A DNA stretch of 64,000 bases, taken from positions 62,001-126,000 of the forward strand of contig JBBIHC010000001.1 in NCBI GenBank assembly GCA_037447235.1, written 5' to 3'. This stretch comes from JAVZJR01 sp037447235. GTDB taxonomy: Archaea > Micrarchaeota > Micrarchaeia > Anstonellales > Bilamarchaeaceae. Positions 9,122-18,073 of this stretch are shown here, in pieces; the first letter of the stretch is position 1, and each line of letters opens with the position of its first letter. Below the pieces are notes generated by a model. The model saw only the letters and a list, made by a program, of their open reading frames with translations, had not been told where the DNA came from and did no database searches. The translations under genes and the position numbers were made by a program.

Positions 9122-9281
9122 AGTAAAGCGAACTTCCGACTGATATCGCCAGCACTATGCCCAGGCCGATCCACATCTCGTCGCTGAGCGACCAGACATT
9201 CATTGCTTTTAGGAGATAGGTGAATCCCACTCCGCCAATCAGCCCGCCAATTATGGCAATCGCTTTTTTGAGATCGGCCAT
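9096..9281 (-). CDS. small two-helix membrane protein
   Basis: A 61-aa protein with two predicted membrane helices (about residues 7-24 and 36-54) joined by a short polar loop, ending in four glycines. No family recognised. It lies 14 bases after the PRC-barrel gene and is probably cotranscribed with it. Its 3' end overlaps the dephospho-CoA kinase gene. Two-helix proteins of this size include T4SS VirB2-like pilins and regulatory peptides, but nothing here decides between them. Confidence 0.5.
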   Translation of the reverse strand: MADLKKAIAIIGGLIGGVGFTYLLKAMNVWSLSDEMWIGLGIVLAISVGSSLYFMMKGGGG

Positions 9282-9295
9282 ATCAACTCACTGCT

Positions 9296-9556
9296 TCATT
9301 CAACCATTCCAGGCATGGTTTTTGCTATCACTATCACATCTTCAACGGATTTCACGCTTTTGTACATTATGCTTTTTTCCCTTAGTGCCTTTCTGACATC
9401 CTCCCTCGCGCTTGGAAGGTTTTCAGTCAGAATCCGCAAAACCTCGCCGGTCTCAAAGTCCAGGATGAAATCCTGCGCATTACCGATGAACTTTCCCGTA
9501 TCGGTAAAGATTTCCATTCCGTACATTTTTGATAATCTAGTCGCCATTTCAATCAC
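9296..9556 (-). CDS. PRC-barrel domain protein
   Basis: An 86-aa stand-alone PRC-barrel protein: a start like MATRLSKMYGMEIFTDTGKF, then IGNAQDFILDFETGEVLRIL, is characteristic of the small archaeal versions of this beta-barrel, which also occurs in RimM and photosynthetic reaction-centre H subunits. Small archaeal PRC-barrel proteins are thought to be adaptor or RNA/cell-division associated; the exact role is unknown. An internal ATG three codons in (9547) is an equally good start. Confidence 0.75.
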   Translation of the reverse strand: MIEMATRLSKMYGMEIFTDTGKFIGNAQDFILDFETGEVLRILTENLPSAREDVRKALREKSIMYKSVKSVEDVIVIAKTMPGMVE

Positions 9557-9608
9557 CTTGAAGCATATCCACGCTGATAATTAAAAACCTTTCTGTCAAA
9601 GGAAGCTC

Positions 9609-9995
9609 ATGGCGCAAAAAGTGATATTGGACACCAATTTTTTCCTTCTTCCGTATCAGAATAAAATGGACATTTTCAGGCTGATAGACCGCGTTCTGGA
9701 TTCCCCGCATTCCTATGTTGTCTGTTCGAGCATAGTCCGAGAGCTTGAGAGAATAGCCAAAAACAGGGGAAAGACCGGAGCTGCAGCAAGGCTTGGGCTG
9801 AAGATTATGGAGATGCAAAAAGGCAGGATTGAGCTCATAGAAACAAGGCAGCCGGCTGATTCCTGGATAATCGATTACGCTGAAAAAAACAGGCTGACAG
9901 TCTGCACCAATGACAAACAATTAAAAAACAAATTAAAACAAAAGGGTATACGGGTAATAACAGCAAAAGGGAAGGATTGGCTGGGGTTTGTTTGA
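9609..9995 (+). CDS. PIN-domain RNase, Fcf1/Utp24-like
   Basis: A 128-aa PIN domain: LDTNFFLLP supplies the first acidic residue (D8) and the TN motif, RELERIA the second, and the segment around ADSWIIDYA and CTNDKQLKNKLK the remaining acidic residues. The closest type is the archaeal Fcf1/Utp24-like group (COG1412), metal-dependent endonucleases linked to rRNA processing. Unlike toxin VapC proteins, no antitoxin gene precedes it, favouring a housekeeping role. The next gene follows within one base. Confidence 0.8.
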   Translation: MAQKVILDTNFFLLPYQNKMDIFRLIDRVLDSPHSYVVCSSIVRELERIAKNRGKTGAAARLGLKIMEMQKGRIELIETRQPADSWIIDYAEKNRLTVCTNDKQLKNKLKQKGIRVITAKGKDWLGFV

Positions 9996-9996
9996 T

Positions 9997-10308
9997 ATGT
10001 GGCTGGACATGCTTTTTATAGGCATAATCATGGTCGCAGTGCTGGCGATAATATTTTTTGTTTTTTTCATCAAAAAGCCTTACTCGTGGAAAAAGAAGAC
10101 CAAAGGCGACAGGACCGTATTTGTCTTTGAGCCGGGGAGGGACATAAAGGCAATAGAGCTTAAGGTAGGGCAGGAAAAGGAAGCGATGTCATTCAGGAGG
10201 CGGAACCTGAGAAAAGGCGAGCGGGTGGAGTTTGTTTACGCAGCCTCATCACAGCCGGCGCAACTCGTAATAGAGGATGACGGCGGAAGGAAAACCTATG
10301 AAGTGTAA
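9997..10308 (+). CDS. small single-pass membrane protein
   Basis: A 103-aa unrecognised protein with one strongly hydrophobic N-terminal helix (about residues 5-27) followed by a basic, beta-rich soluble domain. The ATG at 9997 is preferred over an in-frame TTG at 9988 that would overlap the PIN gene. Its 3' end overlaps the start of the peptidase gene by 11 bases, placing it in a PIN-membrane protein-peptidase-DUF2085 operon. Confidence 0.6.
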   Translation: MWLDMLFIGIIMVAVLAIIFFVFFIKKPYSWKKKTKGDRTVFVFEPGRDIKAIELKVGQEKEAMSFRRRNLRKGERVEFVYAASSQPAQLVIEDDGGRKTYEV

Positions 10309-11248
10309 CCTGCTGATTTATTCCGGCGGCATTCCAAACCCAAATTTTTATTATTACGCCGGGCTGCCGCTCACGCACGCCATCCTGCTTGTTCGCGGAA
10401 CGCGGAAAACGATAATAACGACCAGCCTGAACCAGGGTCTTGGAAAAAAATTCGCCGGAAGGTTTATCATCACGCAAAACATTTTTGACAGAGCCGGAAA
10501 ACTTGCCGGCAGGGCTTTTTGCGTTGACGGCAGCATCCCTCTCCGCGCATACAAAAAAATCAGCAGGGGCGCCAGGGTGCGGGACGCCACGGAGCTTCTT
10601 TATGAAAAAAGAATGAAGAAAAGGCCGGACGAAGTGGCAAAGATAAGAAAAGCGGCAAAACTGGCAAAGGCGCTTATCGCAAAATTTTCAAACTGCGAGG
10701 GAAAGAGCGAGGAGGAGGTGGCAAGGGAACTGCTTGCCGAGACATATCGGGAAGGATTCGAGCCAGCATTTCAGCCGATAGTTGCAACAGGGAAGAATGC
10801 CAGCACGCCGCACGCCCTTTGCACGAGGAAAAAGATAGAGGATTTTGTCCTTATTGACTATGGAATCAAATACAGGAACTACTGCGCTGACATCACACGG
10901 TGTTATTTTTTTGGTTCAGCCAGGGCTGCGCGGCTCAAGGAGAAATACGAAAAACTGAGAATGGTGGCTTTTGAAGTGATTGATGCAGCAGGCGGAATGG
11001 AAAAAAGCGGCGGGGTCCGGGCTTTTTATGAAGGCATCAACAGAAAGTCCGGCTTTCCGGCGCCGCTTCATTCAGTCGGCCACGGCATCGGCCTTGAGGT
11101 GCACGAATATCCGCGCTTTGGCAGGAAATACAATGACCCTCTGGAAGGGACGACTTTCACGATAGAGCCAGGGATATATGAAAAAGATTACGGGCTTCGT
11201 TACGAGGAAACGGTATATCATAACGGGAAGAAGGCAATCGTTTTGTGA
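10298..11248 (+). CDS. Xaa-Pro dipeptidase / aminopeptidase P-like (M24)
   Basis: A 316-aa metallopeptidase of family M24. The C-terminal pita-bread fold carries the expected metal ligands in order: D in LIDYGIKY, D in CADITR, H in HSVGHGIGLEVHE, E in TIEPGIY and E in LRYEETV. The N-terminal creatinase-like domain (residues 1-115) is compact. Such enzymes cleave Xaa-Pro bonds in small peptides in the cytoplasm. The start at 10298 (MKCNLLIYSG) overlaps the preceding gene's end by 11 bases; an in-frame alternative at 10277 adds seven residues. Confidence 0.85.
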   Translation: MKCNLLIYSGGIPNPNFYYYAGLPLTHAILLVRGTRKTIITTSLNQGLGKKFAGRFIITQNIFDRAGKLAGRAFCVDGSIPLRAYKKISRGARVRDATELLYEKRMKKRPDEVAKIRKAAKLAKALIAKFSNCEGKSEEEVARELLAETYREGFEPAFQPIVATGKNASTPHALCTRKKIEDFVLIDYGIKYRNYCADITRCYFFGSARAARLKEKYEKLRMVAFEVIDAAGGMEKSGGVRAFYEGINRKSGFPAPLHSVGHGIGLEVHEYPRFGRKYNDPLEGTTFTIEPGIYEKDYGLRYEETVYHNGKKAIVL

Positions 11249-11847
11249 GTGGTTGGATGGGCATCGATACAAAAACAATCAAGAAAATCGCATATGCCGG
11301 ATATGTGCTTTTTTTTCTTGGTTTTGTTGCGGTGGCGGCGGCAGCCCCATTGCTGGCGTTTGAGGACGAAGGCGCTGCAAAAATAATATACGACGCATAC
11401 TCTCCCTTTTGCCATCAGAAGCTGTCCCGCTCGTTTTGTATTTTTGACGATGCTGGCATTTCGGTTGCAGACTGCACTCCGCAGACAGGGGTTTTTATGC
11501 CGGATGACAACCGCCTGATAAAAGCGGCAGCCGGCGGCAGGACCGGTTACAAAATCGCTATCTGCTCCCGCGATGTCGGCCTCTACGGGATGATGGTGGC
11601 TGCAGCCTTGGTTTACCCTTTTTTCAGAAAATGGGATAGCAGGGAAATGCCGCCAGCGATTTATTTCATTCTGGCGCTCGTGCCTATTGCGATAGACGGC
11701 ACCCTCCAGATTCTTGGCTCCTTTGGCCTTTTCGGCATTGCTTATGAAAGCACAAACCTGATAAGGTTCCTGAGCGGTGGCTTGGCGGGAGCGGCAGTCA
11801 GCTTTTATCTGATCCCGCTTATGATGAATCTCATTGACAAAAGCTGA
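11245..11847 (+). CDS. DUF2085 family membrane protein
   Basis: A 200-aa protein with about four hydrophobic helices and the DUF2085 pattern: FCHQKLSRSF (residues about 56-65), ICSRDVGLYGMM in place of the usual C-A-R-C-T-G-I-Y, and PIAIDGTLQILG followed by ESTNLIRFLSGGLAG. Function of the family is unknown; the conserved Cys/His residues suggest metal or redox chemistry at the membrane. The GTG start at 11245 overlaps the peptidase stop by four bases; an ATG at 11257 is also possible. Confidence 0.75.
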   Translation: MSGWMGIDTKTIKKIAYAGYVLFFLGFVAVAAAAPLLAFEDEGAAKIIYDAYSPFCHQKLSRSFCIFDDAGISVADCTPQTGVFMPDDNRLIKAAAGGRTGYKIAICSRDVGLYGMMVAAALVYPFFRKWDSREMPPAIYFILALVPIAIDGTLQILGSFGLFGIAYESTNLIRFLSGGLAGAAVSFYLIPLMMNLIDKS

Positions 11848-11909
11848 TAGACAGCAGGGCGCGTGATGCCCGGGGAAATATTTTTAATTTATCTCTTATT
11901 AATAAAAGC

Positions 11910-12719
11910 ATGCGACCGCTGTTGAAGTTGTTTTTTGTCCTTCTGCTCTTTTTTGGTTTCGGCAGCGCGCTTCATGTTCTCGCCCCTGTTGATAAGGAAA
12001 TAAACGAAGGCGATGTTGTCCATATAGGCAGCATAGGACCGGGGCAGACGATAGAGGTGCTTGTGGAGGAAACTGTCCGCACAGGCGGCAGGTTCGGCAA
12101 AGGCGGGGTCTTTGATTCCGCAGTGGTTGAGAAACTGCCTCTCGGCTGGAGCGGCGTGCCGAGCAAGCTTTACGACCGCCCCCTAAGGGTGGCAATAACC
12201 GCAGACCCGGAGGCGGCAGAAGGTGAATATATTGCCAAGATAAATGTAATAGACGAGAACAATGTCGACGGTCTTGGCGAAAAAAGCTTTTTTGTGAAGC
12301 TGAACATCACTTATAATGTTATGGACGCGGAAGTCAGCCCTCTCTATGTAAAAACCGGTCCGGGCCAGCCAGCCCGCTTTGAGATAACAATCAACAACAA
12401 AGGCTCAACCGGGGATGTTTTTGTGATAACATCAGAGGGTCAAAAAAGATGGGAGTTCAAGCGCTCTGTTTTTGTTCCGGCAAAAAGCAGCAAGACGATA
12501 AGCTATCAGATCGTCGGAAATGAAGAAGAGGTTTACCGAAACAGGGTTTTGGTGCAATCAGCGGCAAGCCCCCTGATACACTACGAAAAGAACATCACAG
12601 TGGTGATAGAGTCAGACATAATCTCCGACATGAAGGCAACGAACAACGGCGTTCTGCTTTTTCCTGTTTTTGAATCGCTTGTTTACTCATTCTTTGGCAT
12701 CATCTCCAATTTGTTTTAA
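11910..12719 (+). CDS. exported Ig-like protein with hydrophobic C-terminus
   Basis: A 269-aa protein with an N-terminal signal peptide (residues 1-20), a body of beta-sandwich-like segments (for example ARFEITINNKGSTGDVFVI and SSKTISYQIVGNEEEVYRN) typical of archaeal NEW3/CARDB-type domains, and a hydrophobic C-terminus (LFPVFESLVYSFFGIISNLF). It is probably displayed outside the cell and held at the membrane. No enzyme motif is visible. AT-rich sequence (TTTTTAATTTATC, about 11881-11893) precedes the ATG by about 20 bases. The hairpin repeat begins 44 bases after its stop. Confidence 0.6.
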   Translation: MRPLLKLFFVLLLFFGFGSALHVLAPVDKEINEGDVVHIGSIGPGQTIEVLVEETVRTGGRFGKGGVFDSAVVEKLPLGWSGVPSKLYDRPLRVAITADPEAAEGEYIAKINVIDENNVDGLGEKSFFVKLNITYNVMDAEVSPLYVKTGPGQPARFEITINNKGSTGDVFVITSEGQKRWEFKRSVFVPAKSSKTISYQIVGNEEEVYRNRVLVQSAASPLIHYEKNITVVIESDIISDMKATNNGVLLFPVFESLVYSFFGIISNLF

Positions 12720-12762
12720 TTTCTTGTAGCGTGCCACGCGTGCTCAAAACTCCTAGCAACCA

Positions 12763-12875
12763 GCCGGAAATGGGGAGAATCAGAAAATCAAGGAAAAAAT
12801 GAAGAGGGGGAATTAGAAGAAAAACAGANNNNNNNNNNGTTCCCCCTCTGCGTTTTGTCTTTACGAAGCCAAGAA
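12763..12875 (-). repeat. hairpin repeat copy A (contains the 12829-12838 gap)
   Basis: Reverse-orientation copy of the repeat also present at 40537-40656 and 40682-40759. Read on the minus strand it contains AGACAAAACGCAGAGGGG, then the gap, then CTGTTTTTCTTCTAATTCC, TTTTCTGATTCTC and TTTCCGGCT. AGAGGGGGAA before the gap pairs with TTCCCCCTCT after it, a perfect 10-bp stem. Compared with the uninterrupted copy C, the 10 N replace only about one base, so the gap marks an assembly break at the hairpin rather than a large missing stretch. Confidence 0.8.
12829..12838. other. assembly gap (10 N)
   Basis: Ten unresolved bases inside the loop of hairpin repeat copy A. See also the matching gap at 40581-40590. 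Confidence 0.99.
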
Positions 12876-12932
12876 TACAGTAAGAATAATTACAAGCGAA
12901 ATCTTTATAGTTAATTGCTGTCAAATCTATTT

Positions 12933-13175
12933 ATGGACCCGTCATTTGAGGAACTTCATAAGACCATCATAAATGATGTTGAGAACACATTGCGAAGCAT
13001 AGCCCTTAATATGGAGCTGGGTTCTTTTAAGAAAAACAAAAGCAAACTGCAGAAATACGCGTCTTTGCAGAAGGCGCTTTCCAGCTGGAAAGAAATTTAC
13101 GGAAATGTTTCAAGCGAGGATGAGGTCGTCCAGGGCATAATAATCCTAAACAACCTGCTCTATGAAATAAAGTGA
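12933..13175 (+). CDS. small helical protein upstream of the 1245-aa protein
   Basis: An 80-aa all-helical, highly charged protein of no recognised family. The ATG at 12933 (MDPSFEELHK) lies 21-30 bases after a TATA-like CTTTATAGT (12903-12911), so a leaderless transcript is likely; an in-frame codon at 12915 is less convenient. It ends 4 bases before the 1245-aa gene, so the two should be cotranscribed and may encode partners. The promoter lies just outside hairpin repeat copy A. Confidence 0.55.
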   Translation: MDPSFEELHKTIINDVENTLRSIALNMELGSFKKNKSKLQKYASLQKALSSWKEIYGNVSSEDEVVQGIIILNNLLYEIK

Positions 13176-13179
13176 GAAT

Positions 13180-16100
13180 ATGGGACCTTTCTCTGAGCCG
13201 GAAAAATTGAAGCACAGCATCGATACATATGCCGAAGCTACTTTGCGCACGCAGGAACAAAAACTGAGGCAGGACGCGGGCGTGGTAGAAGTGCAAACCT
13301 ACCTGCTCCATATGTCAAAAGTTGCAGAACCGGGATTTAAAAATCTGCGGCGGCTCGGGGAATCTTTGCTGAAAAAAAACGACCTTGAAAATGCGAAAAA
13401 GATTATAACCATCTCGGGCGTATATGTCGCCGCTGCAGGCAGGGAAGAATTCAAGGATTTTAACGATTCTGTCCGCTCCCTTCAATTAATCAATCTTGAC
13501 GCCGTTTACGCATATGCAAAAAGAATTGAGCCGCAAGTGAACGATATCGAATTCAAGGAGGGTATTGCTGACCTGCGCAGCAATATCAGCAGATACGGAA
13601 AAAACACGCAAAAATTCATCCTGGATGTCCTGGACAGAATCGAGCAGCTTTATGAAAGGAGCCGAGAAAGAGCCAAGGTAGCGCTCAACTTGCTTGATCA
13701 ATGTTATCTGGCAAACATAATTGAAAGAAACATAATCAGGGGTGCCGGAAGAGAAGAGATGGAGAAGGCGATACAGCAATGCATAAATGGCGAGGATTAT
13801 AGCAAAGCCTTTAACACAAGCCTTGCCAAGAATGATCTCTATTTTAAATCAAGAAAAATATATGAAGTGTGGAAGAAATTTTTTGATGCGGCGCCGACTT
13901 TGTTGGCTGACGACAAAATAAAAAAGTCATTTGATTCCTTGGATGAAAAATCAAAACAAGGAAGTATATTCGGAGCCGTAAAGATCTCGAAAGAGCTTGA
14001 GAATCAAATCAAGGAAAAAATCGGGGAAAACCTGAATGCGATGTCACGCGTATTGGAAGAGTACGGCAAACAATTGGTGCACTTTAGGGGTTATCCTAGT
14101 TATGAAAAAATGTTAAATGATTTCGTGGAACTAAACAAACGGCTAAAGGGGTTGGCAAGCGATGATAAAATCATTTTATCGGAGTTTATAGAAAAGAGCA
14201 CCACTCTGACAAAATCCTTTAATGGCTTAATGGCACGCACCAATGCCTATCTGTATGTGGCACAAATGCTTGAAAAGGAAAGGTCCTATTATCTCTACCT
14301 AAAAGACAGCGATCCAAGGATGGCCAATCTTATGAAAGACGAACACGACCGGGCAACATCAAGCCTAGACAAGTGCCTGGGTTATCTGGCCGAAGGCGAG
14401 TTTGCCCGGGCAAGCACACAATTTTCTGACGCCGTCCGTAGCAAACAAAATTTGTTGGCAGCAACAGGACTTGGGGCTGAAAATTATTCCCGGCTTCAGT
14501 TTTACGCAGATGCCCATCAATTCCTATTCAGCAAGCTAAGCGAAGGCATTATGCTAAAAGAAGGAGAGAATAAAGCGGTAGCCGAGCTTCAGAGCAGGCT
14601 GTTTACTTTGGAAGGAGCGCTTCGCCTATCATCAGAAAAGCTGTTTGTCGGGGGTGAAGAAGCGCTGGGTAAGCGCATATTCAGCAACTCAAGGGAGCTT
14701 ATCCTGGCAACGCTTGATAAGATAAACGGGAAAGAACCCCGGATAAACATTGACAAATATGAACATTTGGTTTATGGCGATATTGAGCGCCTTGGAGAGA
14801 AAATGGAGCTGGGCCAGAAACGCGCTTCTTATGCCGAGTTCTTTGCCTGCTTTTGGCCTCCGGCTTTTGCCGCAATCGCCCTGAAGGATGTTTTTCACGA
14901 GCAATATGTAAAAGGGGAAGTTTCAGGAATGAGCTGGGCGATGCTCGCCTTTTCGGTAAGCTGGCTAAAGACATTCAGGCTGGCTGTTGAAGGGGTGGGT
15001 GAACTTGGCAAGGCAGGAAAAATATTCAAAACTTCAATGAATACCATCCAAAATGTCGCTGGTCTTGGTATGATTGGTTTAGGCGGCATTCATGCCTACG
15101 AACAATTCAAGGAAGGCAATAGCGCGGCTGCTTGGGAGATATTGGCGCAGCTTGCAGTAGTGCCAGCCGCTTATATGGCCGGAGGCTTTATAGCGAATAG
15201 ATGGAAGAAATACCATAAGATTGGGGACACAGCATTGGATGTCCGCACTTACCGCATGCTTCGCAGCGCAGGCCTTGTTGAGCAGCGGCCAAAACTGATG
15301 GAAAAAGTTTCAGAGAAAATGCTCCTTATCCGGGAAGGTGCCAGAAAGATATTGGCGGAGGAAAACGGTTCTGTGGCTGTTGTTCCAAGGCGCGCCGAAC
15401 TTAAAAAACTAAAAAAGCTTGCGAAAGCTAAAATCCCAAAGCAGGCAGGTCCTATTCCTGAATCTCCACGAGTATGGCAGGCCCTTAGTGAATCTACAGA
15501 GTTTATTAAAAGCCAGGTACTATCTGTGGTAGGGCTCAGGGAGCGCATTCCTTTGGGCGATATGGAAGGTTTTAATGATGCCGCCAGATACCTTATGAGC
15601 AAAGGAAACCACTGTTTTGTCGCAGTTCTGGACAAAAGCCTTTTGAATGTTTTTAACAACCTTGGAAGAGAGGTAGGAGACATAGCAATAGATCTATATA
15701 TTGCTTCTCTTAAAAAAGCACTTCAGGCAGTTGCGCAAAAATACCCGGAAATCAAGATTCTGGTGCAGAGGACCTCTCTGACTAGCGATGAGGTGACTAT
15801 TGCTTTTCTGGCTACAGACCGCCGCGTAATTAATAACGTCTGGAAGGGAATCGACGCAGAATTTAAAAATGCTGAAAGAAGCGTATTGAAAGAAGCCCGC
15901 GCAATGACTCACAGGGGCAAAAACCTCGGAGAGCTTATTAAAAATTTGAAGGACGAGAAAGAATTCGTTTCATCTTATGCCAAAAAATCAGAGAAATTCG
16001 CACCGGAAATGCTCACCGATGACATAATCGCTCGCTTAGTTGCCAATGCTGAAAACAACTCCTCGTTGATGTACAAAGACACTGTCTTTAATTTTTTCTC

Positions 16101-16917
16101 TCGCAACACAACTTATAAGGCGCTTAGGGAAAAGTATGGCATTGGAGAAGAATTATCTTTTAAATCAAATATGCCAATCGCGCAGTTGAATGCACCCGGC
16201 ATTGCGTTTGAAATTAAACTTAATTTAAAGGCTCTCAACACAAAACTTTTCAACAGTCTGGTTAATGAAAGCGTCTACAAATCTTTGCGAGAGATAATAG
16301 AGAATTCTTTTGGAGTGCGAGGCCTGAATACCTTTTTTGGTTATGGAGCCACAAACTACATAACGACCCTCGTAGATGGCACAATATCAAATTTTGTAAA
16401 AAAGTATAATGCCGCGGTTGCAGGCACAGGCAAGGAAATAGCAGTGCAGGCGATCTCTCCTTTGAAATACATATTTACTTCAGGCTATAATGAAGCCGTC
16501 GCGAGGCAGTTGCAGGACGAGATTGCCAAAGCGCTTATGGGGAAGGGCGTGAAAATCTCAGGTGTTTCCATGGCAGTTGCCGAAGTTCCAGCCGCGGAAC
16601 TTGCTTCGAACGCTTTGATAGCCAACTCACTCGGACTGAAGCTTGACCCAAAGCAGGCCAGCACCTTTGTTTCCTATGCCAACCGCATAGTCGCAATACT
16701 AAAAGGATTCAAGCCTGAAGCTGCAAAAAAATATATTGGCCATCTGCCAATCTACGACGATTTGGTGAAGGTATTCTCAGAAGGCAAGAATTCAAAAATC
16801 CTTAGAAATGTGGAAGACCTGGTCGTCCATCTCAGAGCGACAGGGCGCGGGGAGTTGGTTGATAAACTCGTTGAGGTTGCTCTAAAATATGGGCCGACTA
16901 TCTCTGTTGGCAGTTAG
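13180..16917 (+). CDS. 1245-aa orphan with membrane segment and degenerate GGDEF-like domain
   Basis: By far the longest gene in the window. Residues 1-540 are almost entirely helical and charged, probably coiled coil. Residues about 545-675 contain several hydrophobic helices. Residues about 790-890 resemble a nucleotide-cyclase palm: D818 in VAVLDKSLLNVFNNL, G833-D834 in GREVGDIAI, and R864 followed by SDEV at 869-872 where GGDEF enzymes have R-x-G-G-D-E-F. A second, weaker copy may lie at about 1005-1070 (IAFEIKLNLKALN, then FFGYGATNYITTLVDG). The GG pair is absent, so catalysis is doubtful. Base composition looks more AT-rich than the housekeeping neighbours. No named family recognised. 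Confidence 0.55.
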   Translation: MGPFSEPEKLKHSIDTYAEATLRTQEQKLRQDAGVVEVQTYLLHMSKVAEPGFKNLRRLGESLLKKNDLENAKKIITISGVYVAAAGREEFKDFNDSVRSLQLINLDAVYAYAKRIEPQVNDIEFKEGIADLRSNISRYGKNTQKFILDVLDRIEQLYERSRERAKVALNLLDQCYLANIIERNIIRGAGREEMEKAIQQCINGEDYSKAFNTSLAKNDLYFKSRKIYEVWKKFFDAAPTLLADDKIKKSFDSLDEKSKQGSIFGAVKISKELENQIKEKIGENLNAMSRVLEEYGKQLVHFRGYPSYEKMLNDFVELNKRLKGLASDDKIILSEFIEKSTTLTKSFNGLMARTNAYLYVAQMLEKERSYYLYLKDSDPRMANLMKDEHDRATSSLDKCLGYLAEGEFARASTQFSDAVRSKQNLLAATGLGAENYSRLQFYADAHQFLFSKLSEGIMLKEGENKAVAELQSRLFTLEGALRLSSEKLFVGGEEALGKRIFSNSRELILATLDKINGKEPRINIDKYEHLVYGDIERLGEKMELGQKRASYAEFFACFWPPAFAAIALKDVFHEQYVKGEVSGMSWAMLAFSVSWLKTFRLAVEGVGELGKAGKIFKTSMNTIQNVAGLGMIGLGGIHAYEQFKEGNSAAAWEILAQLAVVPAAYMAGGFIANRWKKYHKIGDTALDVRTYRMLRSAGLVEQRPKLMEKVSEKMLLIREGARKILAEENGSVAVVPRRAELKKLKKLAKAKIPKQAGPIPESPRVWQALSESTEFIKSQVLSVVGLRERIPLGDMEGFNDAARYLMSKGNHCFVAVLDKSLLNVFNNLGREVGDIAIDLYIASLKKALQAVAQKYPEIKILVQRTSLTSDEVTIAFLATDRRVINNVWKGIDAEFKNAERSVLKEARAMTHRGKNLGELIKNLKDEKEFVSSYAKKSEKFAPEMLTDDIIARLVANAENNSSLMYKDTVFNFFSRNTTYKALREKYGIGEELSFKSNMPIAQLNAPGIAFEIKLNLKALNTKLFNSLVNESVYKSLREIIENSFGVRGLNTFFGYGATNYITTLVDGTISNFVKKYNAAVAGTGKEIAVQAISPLKYIFTSGYNEAVARQLQDEIAKALMGKGVKISGVSMAVAEVPAAELASNALIANSLGLKLDPKQASTFVSYANRIVAILKGFKPEAAKKYIGHLPIYDDLVKVFSEGKNSKILRNVEDLVVHLRATGRGELVDKLVEVALKYGPTISVGS

Positions 16918-16950
16918 GCAGAGCTGCCGGAAAAGGCCCGGGGTTTGAAA

Positions 16951-18069
16951 ATGAAGGCCTGCAATGCGCTTGATTGCCCAACGCCAAAGCGGATAGTGAT
17001 CCATGTAGACCTTGACTACTTTTTTGCGCAGGTTGAGGAACGAAGAAGGCCTGAGATGGCTGGCCGGCCCGTGGTTGTTTGCGTTTATACCGATGCGGAA
17101 AAAACAAAAGGTGTTGTTTCAACAGCGAATTATATAGCAAGAAAATTTGGAGTTCATTCAGCAATGCCGGTATCGCGGGCAAAGGAGCTGCTCAGGGACA
17201 AAAACGCAGTTTTTCTTCCGGTTGACCATGAAACTTATGGGAAAATCTCGCTGGCAATAGCGGAAACGCTTGCTTCCTATGCGGATGCCTTCGAGCAGGG
17301 CTCGGTAGACGAATTTTATCTTGAGGTTGGCGAACGGACCGGGCAAGATTACGATGCGGCTGAAAAGCTTGCCCTGGAACTGAAAAACAGGCTTCTTAAG
17401 GATTTCGGGCTGACCTGCTCAGTCGGCGTGGCGCAAAACAAGCTTGTCGCAAAAATAGCCGCAGGAATCAAGAAACCGGACGGCCTTGTTGTTGTAAAGC
17501 CTGAAGAGACAAGGGATTTTCTCGGACCGCTGGAAGTTGACCGCATACCCGGCATAGGAAAGAAGACAAAGGAATACCTGAACTCGCGGAGGATAAGGAC
17601 GATTGCGGAATTGCGGAAGGCTGATTTTGCCGCGCTTGCAGAGGAAATCGGAAAGAATGCCGCCGGCGCTCTTTTTGAATGCTCGCACGGAATTGACAAT
17701 TCTCCTGTCGCGATGCCTGCCTCAAGAAAGCAGATAAGCAGGATAGCAACTCTTAAGGGGCCGGCAGAGATTGCAGAGGAGCTTGAGGGCCTGCTGTCTG
17801 AACTCGCTGAAGAAATATCCAGAGAGCTTGTGCAGGAAAAACTGGCGTGCAGGACAATAGGGATAAATGCAGTTGACAGCAATATGCAGGCCTACTCGAA
17901 ATCTAGGACGCTGTTGTCTCCAACACAGGATGCAAAAACAATAGAAAAAACAGCCCTGGAGCTTTACAGGGCGCTGTTTTTGGAAAGGCATCCGGTACTC
18001 AGGAGGGCCGGTATAAGGGCAGAGCAGCTTGAAAGCACAGAAGGGCAAAAAACCCTTTTTGAGTTTTAA
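16951..18069 (+). CDS. dinB: DNA polymerase IV, Y-family (Dpo4/DinB)
   Basis: A 372-aa translesion polymerase. HVDLDYFFAQVE gives the first catalytic Asp and the steric-gate region, QGSVDEFYLEVG the second acidic pair, and SVGVAQNKLVAKIAAGIKKP the palm. A helix-hairpin-helix (VDRIPGIGKKTKEYL) leads to the little-finger domain (about 245-350). The C-terminus QKTLFEF is a PCNA-interacting peptide. The ATG at 16951 is preferred to an in-frame TTG two codons earlier. It follows the 1245-aa gene by 33 bases and may share its transcript. Confidence 0.93.
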   Translation: MKACNALDCPTPKRIVIHVDLDYFFAQVEERRRPEMAGRPVVVCVYTDAEKTKGVVSTANYIARKFGVHSAMPVSRAKELLRDKNAVFLPVDHETYGKISLAIAETLASYADAFEQGSVDEFYLEVGERTGQDYDAAEKLALELKNRLLKDFGLTCSVGVAQNKLVAKIAAGIKKPDGLVVVKPEETRDFLGPLEVDRIPGIGKKTKEYLNSRRIRTIAELRKADFAALAEEIGKNAAGALFECSHGIDNSPVAMPASRKQISRIATLKGPAEIAEELEGLLSELAEEISRELVQEKLACRTIGINAVDSNMQAYSKSRTLLSPTQDAKTIEKTALELYRALFLERHPVLRRAGIRAEQLESTEGQKTLFEF

Positions 18070-18073
18070 TCTC

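Noticed and set aside
9096..9281. 61-aa two-helix protein as the missing VirB2/CedA1-like pilin
   Set aside because: Size and topology would allow it, but it lies 34 kb from the VirB4-like operon, pairs with a PRC-barrel gene, and lacks any signature. Kept only as an unassigned membrane protein.
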